DNA of 64,000 nucleotides, taken from positions 44,757,189 through 44,821,188 of the forward strand of contig CM075938.1 of NCBI GenBank assembly GCA_038030265.1. The letters run 5' to 3'. Below the pieces are notes generated by a model. It was not told where the DNA came from and searched no databases. It worked only from the letters and a program-made list of their open reading frames with translations. The translations under genes and the position numbers were made by a program. This DNA is from Corythucha ciliata. Lineage: Eukaryota; Arthropoda; Insecta; Hemiptera; Tingidae. Shown piece after piece: positions 45,090 through 57,135 of this stretch (position 1 is the stretch's first letter; every line of letters starts with the position of its first letter).

Positions 45090-47640
45090 GTGAACCCGAA
45101 TCATGTTGTGGAAGGTGCGAACGATAATTTTTCGGAGGTTAATTCAACACGAAGCCATTTTTTTCTCGATTCCTCAAATATCGGATTGGGGGAGCGCTGC
45201 TCCCCCAACCAGACCATTGGGGGAGCATTTGCTGACCCTGAACCCCACTTCCGCCGCCACTGTACGCATCCAAAGAACGTAAAACCAAGGAATCCCCATT
45301 TTTCTACCCTTCAGTTTTCGGAGGCCTCCACCTTAGTACGTTACTGATGGGCGTACTGGGTGAATTGGTGGGAGGGGGCTAATTCGTACAACTATAGGGA
45401 GTCCCCACAGCCCCCCTTGAATTCGCCAATGCCCAGCACCCCCTCCTAGACAAAGTAGAATAAAAATTTTGGACATCCGTTAGTGTGAAGAACCTCAATT
45501 CGGGTCCCACCTCGTAAATCCCGATACCGAACGAAACAATTGCTTCCTGTTCCCTGAACATAAAAATAAAAACCAGGTACTCAAATAAATATCAGTGCAC
45601 TAGAAGTGGAAGCGGGCCATTCCATGAAGGCACTATCCACCATCCACGCATCGTAATCTGCTGTGGCGATCAGTAGAAATTGTTAACAAATCCGAGTGGG
45701 AACGAACATTTTTTGTTACAAAACTGTTTCTCCGTTTTTGCATATTTCAACTGGAGTGATTTTTAAGCAAGAGAGCGTTTCAGGTACTTCTATACGTGAG
45801 CGAAGGGCAGGCGGTTGAACAGAAAACTCGAGCGACTTTTTCTATGACTAAAGGAAAATAATAGTGTAGAATGTCTGGGATAATTGGTGAAGAATGGGTC
45901 GAAAAGGATGTACGTCGCTCCTGTCCGGATGAAGTATGATGAGCGTAGAAGATAGAGCTCGCCTTTTACTTGACCTACACAGCTCGTTGCTGTCTTTCAC
46001 TTTTTTTAATGCTCCTCAGAATTCGTTTTTTTCGTGCTTCGAGACAAATTATTACAGATAATGGTACGTTTGTCAAATTAAGCTAACTGTAAACCATAAT
46101 TACGGGCCTTGTCCTAAACTTTTGGAATCATTGTTTTCAAACTGAAAGTCCACTGCTCGATTTTAAACTTTGTTTCATCCCACTTAGCTCGTGCACAGCG
46201 ATAGCTTTCCGCTATTTTCGCTCTGTTTAACGCCTCAACATTTGATTAGCTTTTTTCCCTAATTGGGTCTTCATAATATTTCCTATTTTCATGCTATAAG
46301 AGCCCTCACACCTTCGTTTTATTATGAAACAAACCCCAGCATCTCACCGCATTACCTCACTACATTACTCAACTTTTTACGAAGCGAATATAAAGGCCAA
46401 AACAAAAAAAGACAAACTAGAGAAAAGGAAGCTACAGTTTTTTTGATTTGATGCGTAGGCGGAAAAGGGACAAGGATTAAAAAACTGGGGCAGTACGGCT
46501 CGACCGCAGTGATTAAAGATGGATTTTGATAAACACGTCTCAGGAGCATGTTTCAGAAGAATTTATTATACAAAGGGGACGGTAATTCCGTGGTAAGGGG
46601 TAGAGGCGGGAGATAAAATATTTAACGTATTTTTATCAACACAACCGTTTATTTCGCGACTTTTTCCTTGAGTACCCCGAAAAACTAGATTGGCACAGTT
46701 TCGCGGCCCTCGACATCCCCTAAAATAAAGATTGTCTTTACATTTAAAATATTTATTGATTCCGTTTTCACTTCAATGTTCTTTATTTTTAGAAGGTTCG
46801 AGTTTTGTCAGGAGAGGGACACGACTTTAATAGCTAATTTTCAGAAAAATGCAAATCTTCATTTTGGGGTGTATGAAGCCCCTTTACAATGTCTTGCTAA
46901 TATTTTTTTAAACAAAATAACTAAACTCAATTTTCCTAATATAAACTAAAATACTACAGAGTCATGATCCCCAATCCGAGTTGAACGGCAATCCGTGAAC
47001 TTGACATGAAGGAAACGTATCTTCTTCCTCCTTCAATAAGCACTTTCTCCCTCATTCCCCATTTTCACTCGTTTTCCCTCACTCGCACTTGTACACTCTC
47101 TTTTTCTCTCTTCAGTAAAAAAAAGGGAGAATGGTGTGGGATTTTCAAAAGGAGGGAGGCTGACTCTGCCCGTGTATGGACCGCCTGAAGATCTCTGGGC
47201 CCCCGCCAGGCCCCCCTCTCCTTTGGATATGTTGGCTTAAGACCAAAAAATATTCCACTGTACCCTCTAAATCGCGTTTGAGCTCAACGTGTATCAACCT
47301 ATCTACGACATCCAACTGTGCATTTCATGAAAGACCAGAGGTTGTAGTTCATTCAACCAGCTGTTGGAAAAAAAAAATGAAGAAACAAAATATTCACGAG
47401 GAAATTTATGTCCAACAATGTAAATGTCTGTTAAGTTGGGTTATTCAAGTCAAACCGGAGACTTCGAGGAGTGTTCATAATGTAAACATTACCCGGTTAT
47501 TGTTGTTGATTTCCACGGGTTGGATTCTTAAACCATGGTTCTGTTGTAAACTCCTGCATAAGAATCGGTGCAATAACCAAGTTAGAAACCATCCATATTA
47601 TATAAATGCGTTCCTGATGTCCGGAAAATTGAGAAAAAAT
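45090..47640. other. Interval without a supported gene
   Basis: Contains the palindrome GGGGGAGCGCTGCTCCCCC at 45187-45205 and an edge of the interspersed element near 45250. The 182-codon plus frame at 47176-47724 has no recognisable domain and ends inside a SINE body. Confidence 0.4.
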
Positions 47641-47669
47641 GCCCCGGCGGGATTTAAACCCATTACGGG

Positions 47670-47753
47670 TTTTTCTCGAAGCTCGAATTGTGTTAGGCTT
47701 TGCCTTTCCGTGTCGTCCGATTAAAATCAGTTAATTAATTTACTTCTTTAATT
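47670..47753 (+). mobile_element. SINE-like element 2, copy 2
   Basis: Shares the body TTGTGTTAGGCTTTGCC, TGTCGTCCG and CAGTTAATTAATTTACTTC with 20231-20317. Upstream is a reversed B-box-like GGGATTTAAACCC. Confidence 0.65.
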
Positions 47754-49060
47754 AAAACACCGGCGACAGAAACCCTCGTATCAATTATTTTGTGTATTTT
47801 TCAATTCATCTGCCGAGCTCCGGTGCAGCGTCGGATCTAGACCTTTAGGGCCCCAGAAGAAGATCAAGAAAAGTTGTATACTGTCGAAAAGTGTCAACAA
47901 ATAATCGAGACATACGCGGATACAGCAGACGTGAATGCAGTGGGGTGATTCCAAGCTGTTTCCCGGGGCCAAATACGCTCTATTCTAGTTTCTTCTATAC
48001 AGAAATACAGGATCCGCATTACAATCGTAGTTTCAAATCCCCAAAATTTGATTTTCTCGACCAATAACGGGTCATTTGGCCGATGATATGGCTGTATACG
48101 CTATACAGAGACCCATTTTTCATCACGAACTCACAATGCGATCAGAAATTGCGAAAAAATTGCAAATTGACGATTCAAAAACCAACAAACTTAGCCTCAA
48201 AATATAGAGGTATAGTATAAGCCAAGGACTGCTAGTTGACTGATGAAAATTTAGTCTTTCAAACTGGATATTTTGCCTCACAAAAATTAAACATTTACCT
48301 CATGATTTTGCTCCGTAGGCACACGTTTCGCTACAAAAATCACAATTTGTCACAGAAAATCCCACCGTAACGTTCAAACTTTTCCTAGACACTTAGTTCT
48401 TCAAGTACTATGTACCAGAATAGAATAGAATAGAACCAGGAACATTAGCCGTAAGGGTCCAGAATGCGCCTCGCCAGGTGGGCCTTAAATCGGTAAAGGT
48501 AAAATTCAGTTTCTTGGCCAAAAAACTGGAAATTTTGTGGCGTGATATTCATACTAGAAAATATTAACCAGTTCCTGGAATCGGTTTACACCGGTTTTGT
48601 ACATTACACGAGCAATCTTAGCACCTTGGACTAATTGTTTGGTCCGGTAAAACCGGGAATTTTGACCGGTAACTATCGATTCAGCTCTTTGAACTGGCCC
48701 TTGATTAATGAAAACGTGGTTATTTCGCCCCTCTTTTGGCAATACTTGCCTCCAATTTTAACTTTTTTTCTTCATACAACTTTAATTGTTTTCGTTTCCA
48801 TAATTTAATTCGCTATGAACAAATATGTACACCAACGCTATAATGCAAGAAAAAATTGATCTTGGCGGTCTTTGATATTTCAACGGAAAAATATACCTAC
48901 TCCTGTCCAAGAAAAAACTGCTACAAAATTCGACAAATCCTTTAAATGTAAAATAGATTAAGTGATTTTTATCCTCCTACCGCGGATTATGGCGAGGGTT
49001 GGGGGTGGGTGAATTTCAGTCCAGCCCCCCCCCCCCCCGTTGACGAAATCCTGGATCCGC
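47754..49060. other. Interval without a supported gene
   Basis: Holds a CAGCGTCGGATCTAGACC repeat end near 47825, weak family 2-like text at about 48040-48400, and a C14 run before CCTGGATCCGCGCCTG near 49050. No gene. Confidence 0.4.
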
Positions 49061-49064
49061 GCCT

Positions 49065-49275
49065 GATAGCAAAGGTCCAACCACATCGTCTTCCCACGTC
49101 AATGGTCCAACCACAGCAAAGGTCCAACCAAACCACATCGTCATCCCACATTATTTGGTTCAACCACAGCAAAGGTCCAACGACAGCAAAGGTCTAACCC
49201 CACAAAAGGTCCGACGACAGCAAAGGTCCAAACACAGCAAAGCTTCATCCTCCAAACTCCAACCATAGTAGAGCT
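49065..49275 (+). repeat. 17-bp minisatellite CAGCAAAGGTCCAACCA
   Basis: About nine variants of the unit, some expanded with CATCGTCTTCCCACGTC. It decays rightwards into AAAGCTTCATC and AGAGCTTCGATC. Confidence 0.85.
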
Positions 49276-49706
49276 TCGATCTCAATAAAGCTTTCATTTT
49301 TCTCTCTTTTCTTCTTTTTTTTTTATTTCTGAAATCCAAGCCCTCAAGGAAGCCGGGTACATGGGATAACGGACCCAGTGTCTCCCCTCCATCGAGCTCG
49401 ACAGGCCTAAGAGGAGGTCACGGCGGAACAGTGATGAGCTGGAGTCCCCACGGTATCTCCTCATCTCCTGAGCTAGAACAACAGCCCCCCACCCCACCAA
49501 TGACTCTTGAAAGAAGCCAGCGCCCAAGCGCTGGCGCCAAGCGCACGAGTTGTACCAGTAGGCCCTAGTGATTGGGACCGAAATAAAACCCCTGTACAGG
49601 TGTACAAATCAATCGGCGGGTTTTTCGACCTCGAACTAATCGACTAATGATACAAAGTGAAGGTTTATATGTTATGTGGCTGACATTGAGAACGGTAGAA
49701 GCCTAT
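49276..49706. other. Unassigned GC-richer segment
   Basis: The minus frame at 49294-49527 is open and protein-like in composition (SSSSLFRRDLLLGLSSS, WVRYPMYPASLRAWISE) but matches nothing I can name. Confidence 0.3.
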
Positions 49707-49845
49707 GGCCCGTATATTCACAGTCGTCACTCAGGCTGAGTATTCGCTTATTTCGACTCATAACAGATGATTCACTAATCGAAACGACCAATTTGAAGTC
49801 GCTTAAGCAAATACTCAGTTTGAGTGGCGACTATGAATACGGCCC
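49707..49845. mobile_element. Palindromic MITE of the GGGCC-TATTC set, second family
   Basis: Left GGCCCGTATATTCACAGTCG and right (reverse complement) GGGCCGTATTCATAGTCGCC. Inner GAGTATTCGCTTA pairs with TAAGCAAATACTC. The interior is unrelated to the 956-1087 family. Confidence 0.85.
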
Positions 49846-49904
49846 TATATTTATAAGAAGTCTTGGTATGCCCGGTGGGGTTGGACAAGACTGCGGATAA
49901 AAGT

Positions 49905-50170
49905 TCAGAAGAAACGCTATTATTCGTGGCGGACATCAGTGAGAAAAGAAAAAGCGCTAATTTTGGGATAATATTGTGGGAAATAATGCTCATTCGCAGC
50001 TATAAATGAGGAAAACCGCTGGATTCCCGGGCGAAACCTCGCTCTTTTGGAGCTAAAACGCTGAATTCAATGCAAAAATTGATTAAGAAAAAGGGGTAAT
50101 TTGCGGCTAAAATGAGAAAAAATGAAAATTCACGGTTTAAATTAAGAAAAAGCGCTAATTTATCGATAAA
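49905..50170 (-). repeat. Family 1 array, short
   Basis: Minus-type units (GAGAAAAGAAAAAGCGCTAA, TTTGCGGCTAAAATGAG). No gene. Confidence 0.75.
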
Positions 50171-50459
50171 AAGCCATAATTGTACGTTAGAGTAATAGGT
50201 ACGTACAAATAATACTTCTTGTTTATTTAGAGATTAAGGGGTCTTAATGAGATTTTTGCCCTGACACCCGACAGGTTTATGTATACTACGCCACTGCACG
50301 CACCCCCAGTCGGAGTGTAAGAGCAACAAGTCAGTAATTTTCACCCACTAATACAAAGGGCACTGCACACCATAATGCCTCCTTCTCGCTTGAAAAATCA
50401 TCAATCTGAAAATTCGGCCCCAGAAACCATAACACGCGCGGCCAACCATCTAGATGTTG

Positions 50460-51190
50460 TGGCTCACAACGCTAGTTTTGGTTCCAATTTCACCCGTATG
50501 GCTCTTTCAAAAACGAATTTCACGGTTTTGGCTCTTTCGGAATCTAAACATAGTGATCTCAAAACCCAATGTCACGGGTTTGGCTCTTTAAAAACTAATT
50601 TGTCTAGCTCAAAAACCAAATTTAGAATTTGGTTTCTTCAAACAAGTATAATTTTATCTCTTTTTATCTCAAATAGCTGCTTTTGCTCATTTAAAAGCAA
50701 AATTCGTGGAGTTGGATGCATCAAAGATCTTATCGCTCATTCAGGAACGAATTTCGTGAGGTTATCTCTGATAAAACCAAACTGCGCTGGTTTTCGCTTT
50801 TTCAGAATTCAAATTTCACGATGCTAGCTATTTAAAACTCAAATTTCGGAGGTTTTTGCTCTTTCAAAAACCGAATGTCTTGAGGTTGACTCTTGCTAAA
50901 AACTGTTTTGTATGATTGGCTAATTCGACCGACTATTGTTGCATCTTAAAAATCATTCAGTGTGTCCGACTGTTTCAAAACGAAATTTCGCGGATTTTCC
51001 ATTTTTCAAAACCACATGTAATGTAGCACCTTCACATTCTAATTTTGCAGATTTCCTCGAAAAATGGATTGTTCCGCCTAGGAACTTGCCTTTTAGCACG
51101 AGAAACCCAATATTTGAATCTGTGACCGATAATGACTTTTCTGTCAATGTAGTCCAATGCATATCAGAAACCAGAAATATTTTTTGACAG
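50460..51190 (+). repeat. Family 2 repeat array, clearest units
   Basis: AAATTTCACGGTTTTGGCTC followed by TTTCAAAAACC recurs at about 42 bp. Because the period is close to a multiple of three, a 150-codon ORF (50375-50827) stays open across it. Its peptide is repetitive, so I read it as an artefact. Confidence 0.8.
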
Positions 51191-51237
51191 CTAGTCAGTC
51201 ACGTGAAATCGCCGTCTTCTGAATTGTTTGTACATTA

Positions 51238-51374
51238 AGGGCCTATTCTCAAACAACAAGCAATATTTTTTTCGCTAGCCATGTGTCTATTTCATTCATT
51301 TGTTTGAAGAAAATTAATGAAATAAACATATGACTGCGAAAAAGCTATTGCTTCGGAGTTAGAGAATAGGCCCC
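51238..51374. mobile_element. Palindromic MITE of the GGGCC-TATTC set, third family
   Basis: Left GGGCCTATTCTCAAACAAC, right (reverse complement) GGGGCCTATTCTCTAACTCC. Inner TTTCGCTAGCCATGTGT pairs imperfectly with ACATATGACTGCGAAA. Confidence 0.8.
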
Positions 51375-52280
51375 CTATTATTTGAATATTCCCTGATATT
51401 TACATTACTCACGCGTGAAATAATAATAATAAAAAAATACGCGTAAAAGAACACCCTGATGGATATAAAGCCGTGCACTCTAATAGTTGTATTCTTTGAC
51501 CCTCGGTTTGTGGTTTTCACGGTTTACCTGAGTGCTCTGACTGCAATAAATCAGTTCTCGTCGGACCCCATTGTCGTTGATAACCTCATCATCGCTTTAG
51601 GGGATCGTTGGTCTGGTCTACAACAATCTTTGCAATTTCGTTTTTTCCCAATTTCTTCAAAGTTTGAGACCGCGCCGTTATATTTATAAAAACAAGGTGA
51701 ATCTTTCAAAAAGTTCTTCAAATCGGTCTCAAACTCGATGCGGCTAAGACGAAATATTTTTGGGACCATCGTCAAAATTACCTTCCCCCCTTGACCAAAT
51801 TTGAATGCACGCGCAAATACTTTTGGACTAATGAAATAATAATAACTCATCACAAAAAAGGCAAAAGTCAAGTAAAAGTTACTATACGCCACGGTTCGCT
51901 GCTTCATCTCCTTCGGTGAGAAGCGGGTGAAAAAATGTTTTCGTTAAACAATGCAAACAAAAAGAGGGTACAAAGTATAATCACCGACCCGTGAGAAAGT
52001 CCATTAGTGAATAATTGTGAATGAGGAAGAGGGGAATTAGAGAAGAAAAATCAGAGGAGTTCCATGTAAAAAGTTTTTTTTTTACCCCTCATCTTGCAAG
52101 AGCCAATTCCAAGATTAATACGACGAGCAATTGACTTGTCAGTCACGGGCGATCTGTACTGTGACTTGCTTTTTCACCACCATGGGGGGGGGGGGAGCGA
52201 AAAACTGAATCTCTTCCCTTCTTTTGCTCATCCAGCTGCAACCAACTCTTCTTTTCCTTCGCCTCAAAAATTGCTCAAAA
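51375..52280. other. Interval without a supported gene
   Basis: Two overlapping frames (51459-51689 + and 51551-51907 -) lie around the inverted pair AGTTTGAGACCG / CGGTCTCAAACT. Neither has a recognisable domain. A G12 tract is at 52186. Confidence 0.35.
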
Positions 52281-52306
52281 ATGACTGAGGAGGAATTGAA
52301 TGAAAG
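52281..52306 (+). CDS. Very short candidate first exon
   Basis: ATG ACT GAG GAG GAA TTG AAT GAA AG|GTATTG gives MTEEELNE in phase 2. It is too short to weigh and is listed only because of context and a fair donor. Confidence 0.15.
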
Positions 52307-52591
52307 GTATTGTGAATTGACCAACTTTTTTTTTATTATTGTAGACAAGGGTCTTCAGGAAGGCCGATAGTGACCCACTGACCCCCTCTTCCTAGAAAAC
52401 AGAAACTGACCTTTTCTTGTCAATAAAACCGTGAAAAACTGGAAATATTTTCTTTCACGGAAAGAATTGACAGGATTAAGTAGACCAGACGGTTTGTCTC
52501 TGAAGTGATTGGCCGTGGTGAGATTTTTCTATAGGTGGCAAACGAAAACCTTATTGTATGAAAGAGGTTAATTTCATTCGCTGCTGTTAGT

Positions 52592-52736
52592 TAAGGAGGG
52601 GCCACACATGTGTCAAATATTGCCAGATATTACATTACAGACAATATGTGTTTCAATTTCATAGGTAATGCTAGAAATTAATTATTAATATTGGAAGATA
52701 TTGTCCAATTTGGACACATGTGTGGCCAAGCCTTTA
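52592..52736. mobile_element. MITE of the TTAARG...YYACA set
   Basis: Left TTAAGGAGGGGCCACACATG and right (reverse complement) TAAAGGCTTGGCCACACATG, each followed by TGTC. Inner AATATTGCCAGATATT pairs partly with AATATTGGAAGATATT. Confidence 0.8.
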
Positions 52737-53609
52737 GGTTTTCCTTGAATGAACTTCTTAGTAGATATAATCATTCAATCACAGATTTTTACTGAAATAA
52801 CAGTAATTATATGAACCCAATCGCGTCTAGAAAGCCGAGTATAGACGTGTCTCCCCCCCTTACCAGCCTGATCTTCCCCTTCGTTAGTGGACGAGACACG
52901 AGGGTAGGTACAAATGTACAATTTCTTCTTCGATTAAACATAGCTTAAATCGTGCGTGGATATCCATTACAATAAAAGTAAAAGCGAAGGTTGTGTAGGA
53001 CAATGGTCCAATTTCCTGCTTTTTTACGGTGTTCACGTTGATGCGAGCTAATACACGAGAAAAAAACGCAGCGTTGAGAGCGGAGAGGGTTTTTTTTTGG
53101 CAAATGATTCACTATAGATTAGGATGGGTTACGGAGGTCGTTAAGCTAGCAATCGCTGAGAAATGACTTGACGCATTTCAAACTATGTTGAAGGGAATAA
53201 AAATGCCAACACTGTATTCTCTTTGAGTTCGATTGAGGTCAAAATTATTGGTACAGGGGAGGGGTTAATCTGACTCTTTATGTTACTTAACTCGCTTATA
53301 CCTCGTGATGATGTGTAGTTTACAAAAGATCAAAACTAAGGTGATGTTGCCTTATGTATTACCTTCTAACTGTAATTGGGTTCGAGTGAGTTGAAATGCG
53401 AATAGTGTCGATAGAGAAGCAGCTTTCGATGTAAAGTAGGTAACTCAGCGTGCCCCTTGCTAAATCTCGAATGGGATTTGATATTGTCATATAGCAATAA
53501 AATGAAAAAGGTGGTACTAGGATTTTGGGGGTTTGAAACCCCCCTCCCTCCATGAAAACGAAGTCTCAATAATGAACACCTCGGACACTGATAGGGTAGA
53601 GGGGGTCCA
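52737..53609. other. Interval without a supported gene
   Basis: AT-rich unique sequence. Short frames at 53359-53569 show no protein features. Confidence 0.45.
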
Positions 53610-54740
53610 TCAAGCTTAGGGCGCTCCCCGGGGCGTGGTCGGACCGGTTCCGGTGGTCGGCGGCCACAAAAAAGTTCCCAAAACTTACAATTTCTCCAAA
53701 ATTAGGACCCGAAACTTGCATCCACGCGAATATTCAGTATTTGTGAAAACTTACAATTTCGTGAGTATTCGTCAGGCTATTGGTACCGGCGAGCCTGGGT
53801 TTCGCCGCCACAAAATAGGCTCTGCGATACTAGCAATTTTCCTAGCATTATAAGGATCTTAAACTGGCAATTTCGCTTAACTTAAGACCCAAATTGTCCA
53901 TCTCGCGGGCATTTCGGCTATGGAACTTCCAATTTCCTGAGTATTCGTCAGGCTGCGGGCTCAGTGGGAGCCGGCTAACCTGTTGAATGTGCGACCGCAA
54001 AAAGTCCCCAAGACTTGCAATTTTGCTTAAACTAATGCCCTGAACTTGCAATCTTTCTTCAAAATATGCCAATTTCACGGATATTCAGCCATGAAACTTG
54101 TAATTTCAATTGATAACCCCGAAATTGCAAGCTCACAAATGTTTATCTCTAAATGTTGCAATGAGGAAGTAACATAAAAAATAAAAATCGCTGGAAACAT
54201 TTTTTTCGAAAGAAAATGACTAAATATGACCAGGAATTGAATATTTGTGCGTAAATGATTGATTTCGATTTATAGCGAAATAATGAAACATGTCAATTTT
54301 TTGTTACCTTAAACGGCCGGTCTGTGACTTGTGACGTATTTAAGGGGTTGTGACCCCTCTCAATCCTCCGCATCATGGCTGTTATCATTTCTTGTCCTTC
54401 CCATTCTCTTAAGTCCTATTGTTTGATTTGGGGGAAGCTATTGTGAGGTCATGCGAATGCTGTTATTACGTCATCAGTCTATCTAGCCTCTTTCAAATGT
54501 GGCCCGCAACCCAATAGTTTCAAAAATTAATAAAAAAAATAGGGCCTGATTTTATTTGAACGGATCGTGTTTTCAAGAGTTTTGCTACCCAAGCTAACAC
54601 TATACAGCTTGATTTTGGAAAATGTGTTACTTCCTCATTAGCACGGCTATTGGGTGTAGGGTATTGGCGCAATTGGGGCCGGCTAGCCTAGGGTCCGCCC
54701 CCAATAAAAACGCTGCAAATTTTACACATGGGTTCATCCA
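53610..54740 (+). repeat. Family 4 repeat with GCCGGC module
   Basis: Clauses AAACTTGCAATTTCGC and CGCGAATATTCAG alternate with a GC-rich module (GGAGCCGGCTAACCTG or variants, then CCGCAAAAAGTCCC) at about 53630, 53790, 53960 and 54680. It is split by the 54160-54639 element. Related text continues at about 55385-55480. Confidence 0.65.
54160..54639. mobile_element. 480-bp TIR element, copy 2 (complete ends)
   Basis: Terminal inverted repeats AATGAGGAAGTAACA and TGTTACTTCCTCATT are perfect. The interior matches 37790-38290 in order. No ORF, so it is non-autonomous. An isolated ACTTCCTCATTG end also occurs at about 58569. Confidence 0.85.
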
Positions 54741-55191
54741 TAGGTACATGAATGTAGCATGAATGGCACATGGGTACATTCATGAATGTAGCCAAATCCA
54801 GCTTGAAATTACATGAAAATTGACACCCCACACCCTTATGATCTCAAAACCTTTGAAAATTCCCATTTTGGAACCGCTTTTGGCCCATAAAATCCCAGGG
54901 AGTTAGTTGATCAAACTGATCAGATGTTAGGACCAACTAGATCCCAAATGGAGTCTGTGTGCGAAAGAACGAGTTTTTTCGAGCAATCCTAGGGCAAGAT
55001 ATGGCCCGGACGGCGGACGGTCATTGCAGAAATCGAATCTAGACATGTTAAAACGTACACAGAAAAAGTTTGAGGGTGGGTTGTAACAATGTTTTCCTGA
55101 CCGAAAACATAGACCATGTATCATTCAGAATGAATAATAAACCAAAAAAACATCTAACTTCTTTTCCCTGAGGGAAAATGGAAGTAAAATT
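54741..55191. other. Interval without a supported gene
   Basis: Short tandem phrases ATGGGTACATTCATGAATG near 54720-54800, then unique sequence. No gene. Confidence 0.4.
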
Positions 55192-55374
55192 CCAGCCATT
55201 GGCCATTACACTATAAGGCTGCGGCGAGCTGTGACACGGCACACTCGGCTTCGTATGGGCGTTCCCGGCGATGTGCGTTCAACAAACCGCGCCCCCACCC
55301 ATGGCGTAGGAGCCCAAAGGAGGCTTGGACGCCTGCCAAGTTCAAAGCCCGGCGCCCTAAAAAAAAAAAAAAAA
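55192..55374 (+). mobile_element. tRNA-derived SINE 1, 5'-truncated copy
   Basis: Begins CCAGCCATTGGCCATTACAC, that is, inside the T arm of the tRNA-like head at 4521. It then follows the body (GGCTGCGGCGAGCTGTGACA), the second B-box-like AGTTCAAAGCC, and an A17 tail. The 5' truncation fits target-primed reverse transcription. Confidence 0.85.
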
Positions 55375-55760
55375 AATGGTCGAAATTCGTCGCCGCGAAA
55401 ATATGTTGCCATTTTACCAATATTAGGGCGTGAAACTCGCAATATCGCGAATTTTCAGCCACTGTTGGAGCAAAATGTCGCAATTTTGTCATGATTGGGG
55501 GAGGGGGTCGTGTTCTATGACGTGGAAAGTCAAAATTGAAATTCAGGCTTAAGTGGCCTTGTCTCAAACCTATACAAGGTATCACATGAGATCATAAAAA
55601 TGAAATATTGCAAATACTGTGCGCGTCACTAACGGTGAGGGGATAATGGGCGGGGGGGGGGTAGTACTTGTATAGGGCTCCTTAATGATATTCTTGGAAT
55701 AAAATGCAGGGGCCGAGTTTTTTGAATAAACCCCAAGAATATGGAACATAATATAACAAT
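55375..55760. other. Family 4 remnant and unassigned sequence
   Basis: Family 4-like text to about 55480, then a G9 tract near 55652. No gene. Confidence 0.4.
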
Positions 55761-57135
55761 TTATACCTACACAATGTAGGTCATGTGAAAGGGTTGGACG
55801 GTTGGACAGTGATTCGGCTCCCTTCAACGAATTTCAGTCTCTCCTAACGTGGCAATAAGTGATAACAGCAAAGACTTTGGGCTGAATATTCGATTAAGCC
55901 CCCGAGAGTGCTATTCTGGTGTCTCAAATTTTGGAGAATTCGCGCCTTCTTGAGGAAAATTCGCGGCTAAAATGGAGAAAATATACCGTCCCCAGTTCCG
56001 CCCCCCCCCCCCCAGCCAGCACTAATGTGCTGATCGTAAGTGTGCAACGTGGCAAAAACTTTGGTAAAAGCGCTAATATTCGTGGCTATAACTGCGAGAA
56101 AGTGCCGATTCTTGGTCTCACAATCCATCTTCCAGACCAAAATTGTGAAAAAATCGCTGATTCGCGCTGTACGGAGGCCATTCTATGGCTAAAATGTAGA
56201 AATAAACTTAAAAGTAATGTTTTTGGACCCTGCCCGCGGTTAAAAATGGAGAAAACGCGCTACTAATTCAAGGCTGTTCATGTGAAAAAAATCGCGGCTA
56301 ATATTGACAAAACCAAGAGGGGGGGGGGTAAATTAGGGGGTTAGGGTTAAAATAGGGCTAAAATGGCAAACTCACAACTGAAATTGCATATAAAAATTCG
56401 TTATATCGCACAATTTGCATTTTAAAAAGAGAATAGATGCTAATTCACTGCAAAAGTAGCAGCAAAAACGCTATTTAATAGCTAAAATCGAGAAAATTCT
56501 ATGGAAATACCTAAAACCGCTAAAGTCGGATACAAATGAAAAAATAACTAAATCCCAGCTAAAATTGAGAAAACAAAAATCCGTAACGAATAGAAGCTTC
56601 AAGGCACAAACTCAAAAACAGCGCTAATCCGTAGCTAAAATATAAAACAAAACAATGCGGCTAAGATTGAAAAAATCACTTATGAGCGCGGCCAAAACTA
56701 AGAAAAACTCTAATTTTCAGCTATAAAGTCGCCTTCACATGCGAGCTTTAAAAAGCAGAGTTGTGGGCTTCAACCAATCAGAGCGCTCCGAGTACACAGC
56801 GCGGAGCACTTTGATTGGTTGAAGCCCTCAGCTCAGCTTTTTAAAGCTTGCATGTGAAGGCGGCTTAAATGGACAAAATCGCTAATCTGTGGCTGCGGCT
56901 GAAATTGCGGAAAATGCCAATTCGTGGCTAGAATTTAGAAAAATTCAAGGCTATAAGTAAAAAAAACACCGCTGATTCGCGGCTAGAAGCGCTAATCTAT
57001 AGCTAAAAGTAAAACAAAATTGCTAAGGCGGTAATAAAATGTAAAAAGTTTTTACAAGCAAATTTGCTGCTAATGTTGAAAAAATCAATGTTCAGCCTGG
57101 CTAAAATTAGGAGATAAGCTACTTTAAGCTTTTTT
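55760..57135 (-). repeat. Leader plus family 1 array, second copy of the 43370 block
   Basis: Leader TTGGACAGTGATTCGGCTCC is followed from about 55930 by minus-type units whose variants appear in the same order as at 43565-44465. It is interrupted by C12 and G10 tracts and by a MITE at 56724. Confidence 0.75.
56724..56867. mobile_element. Near-perfect hairpin MITE of the TTAARG...YYACA set
   Basis: Arms AAGTCGCCTTCACATGCGAG and, reverse complemented, AAGCCGCCTTCACATGCAAG. Inner AACCAATCAGAGCGCTCCG pairs with CGGAGCACTTTGATTGGTT. TA lies at both ends. Confidence 0.9.

Noticed and set aside
47176..47724. 182-codon ORF on the plus strand
   Set aside because: No domain, no codon-like composition, and its last 18 codons are the body of SINE-like element 2.
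51551..51907. 118-codon minus frame with a hydrophobic N-terminus
   Set aside because: Contains part of a small inverted repeat, has no recognised domain, and competes with an equally open plus frame.
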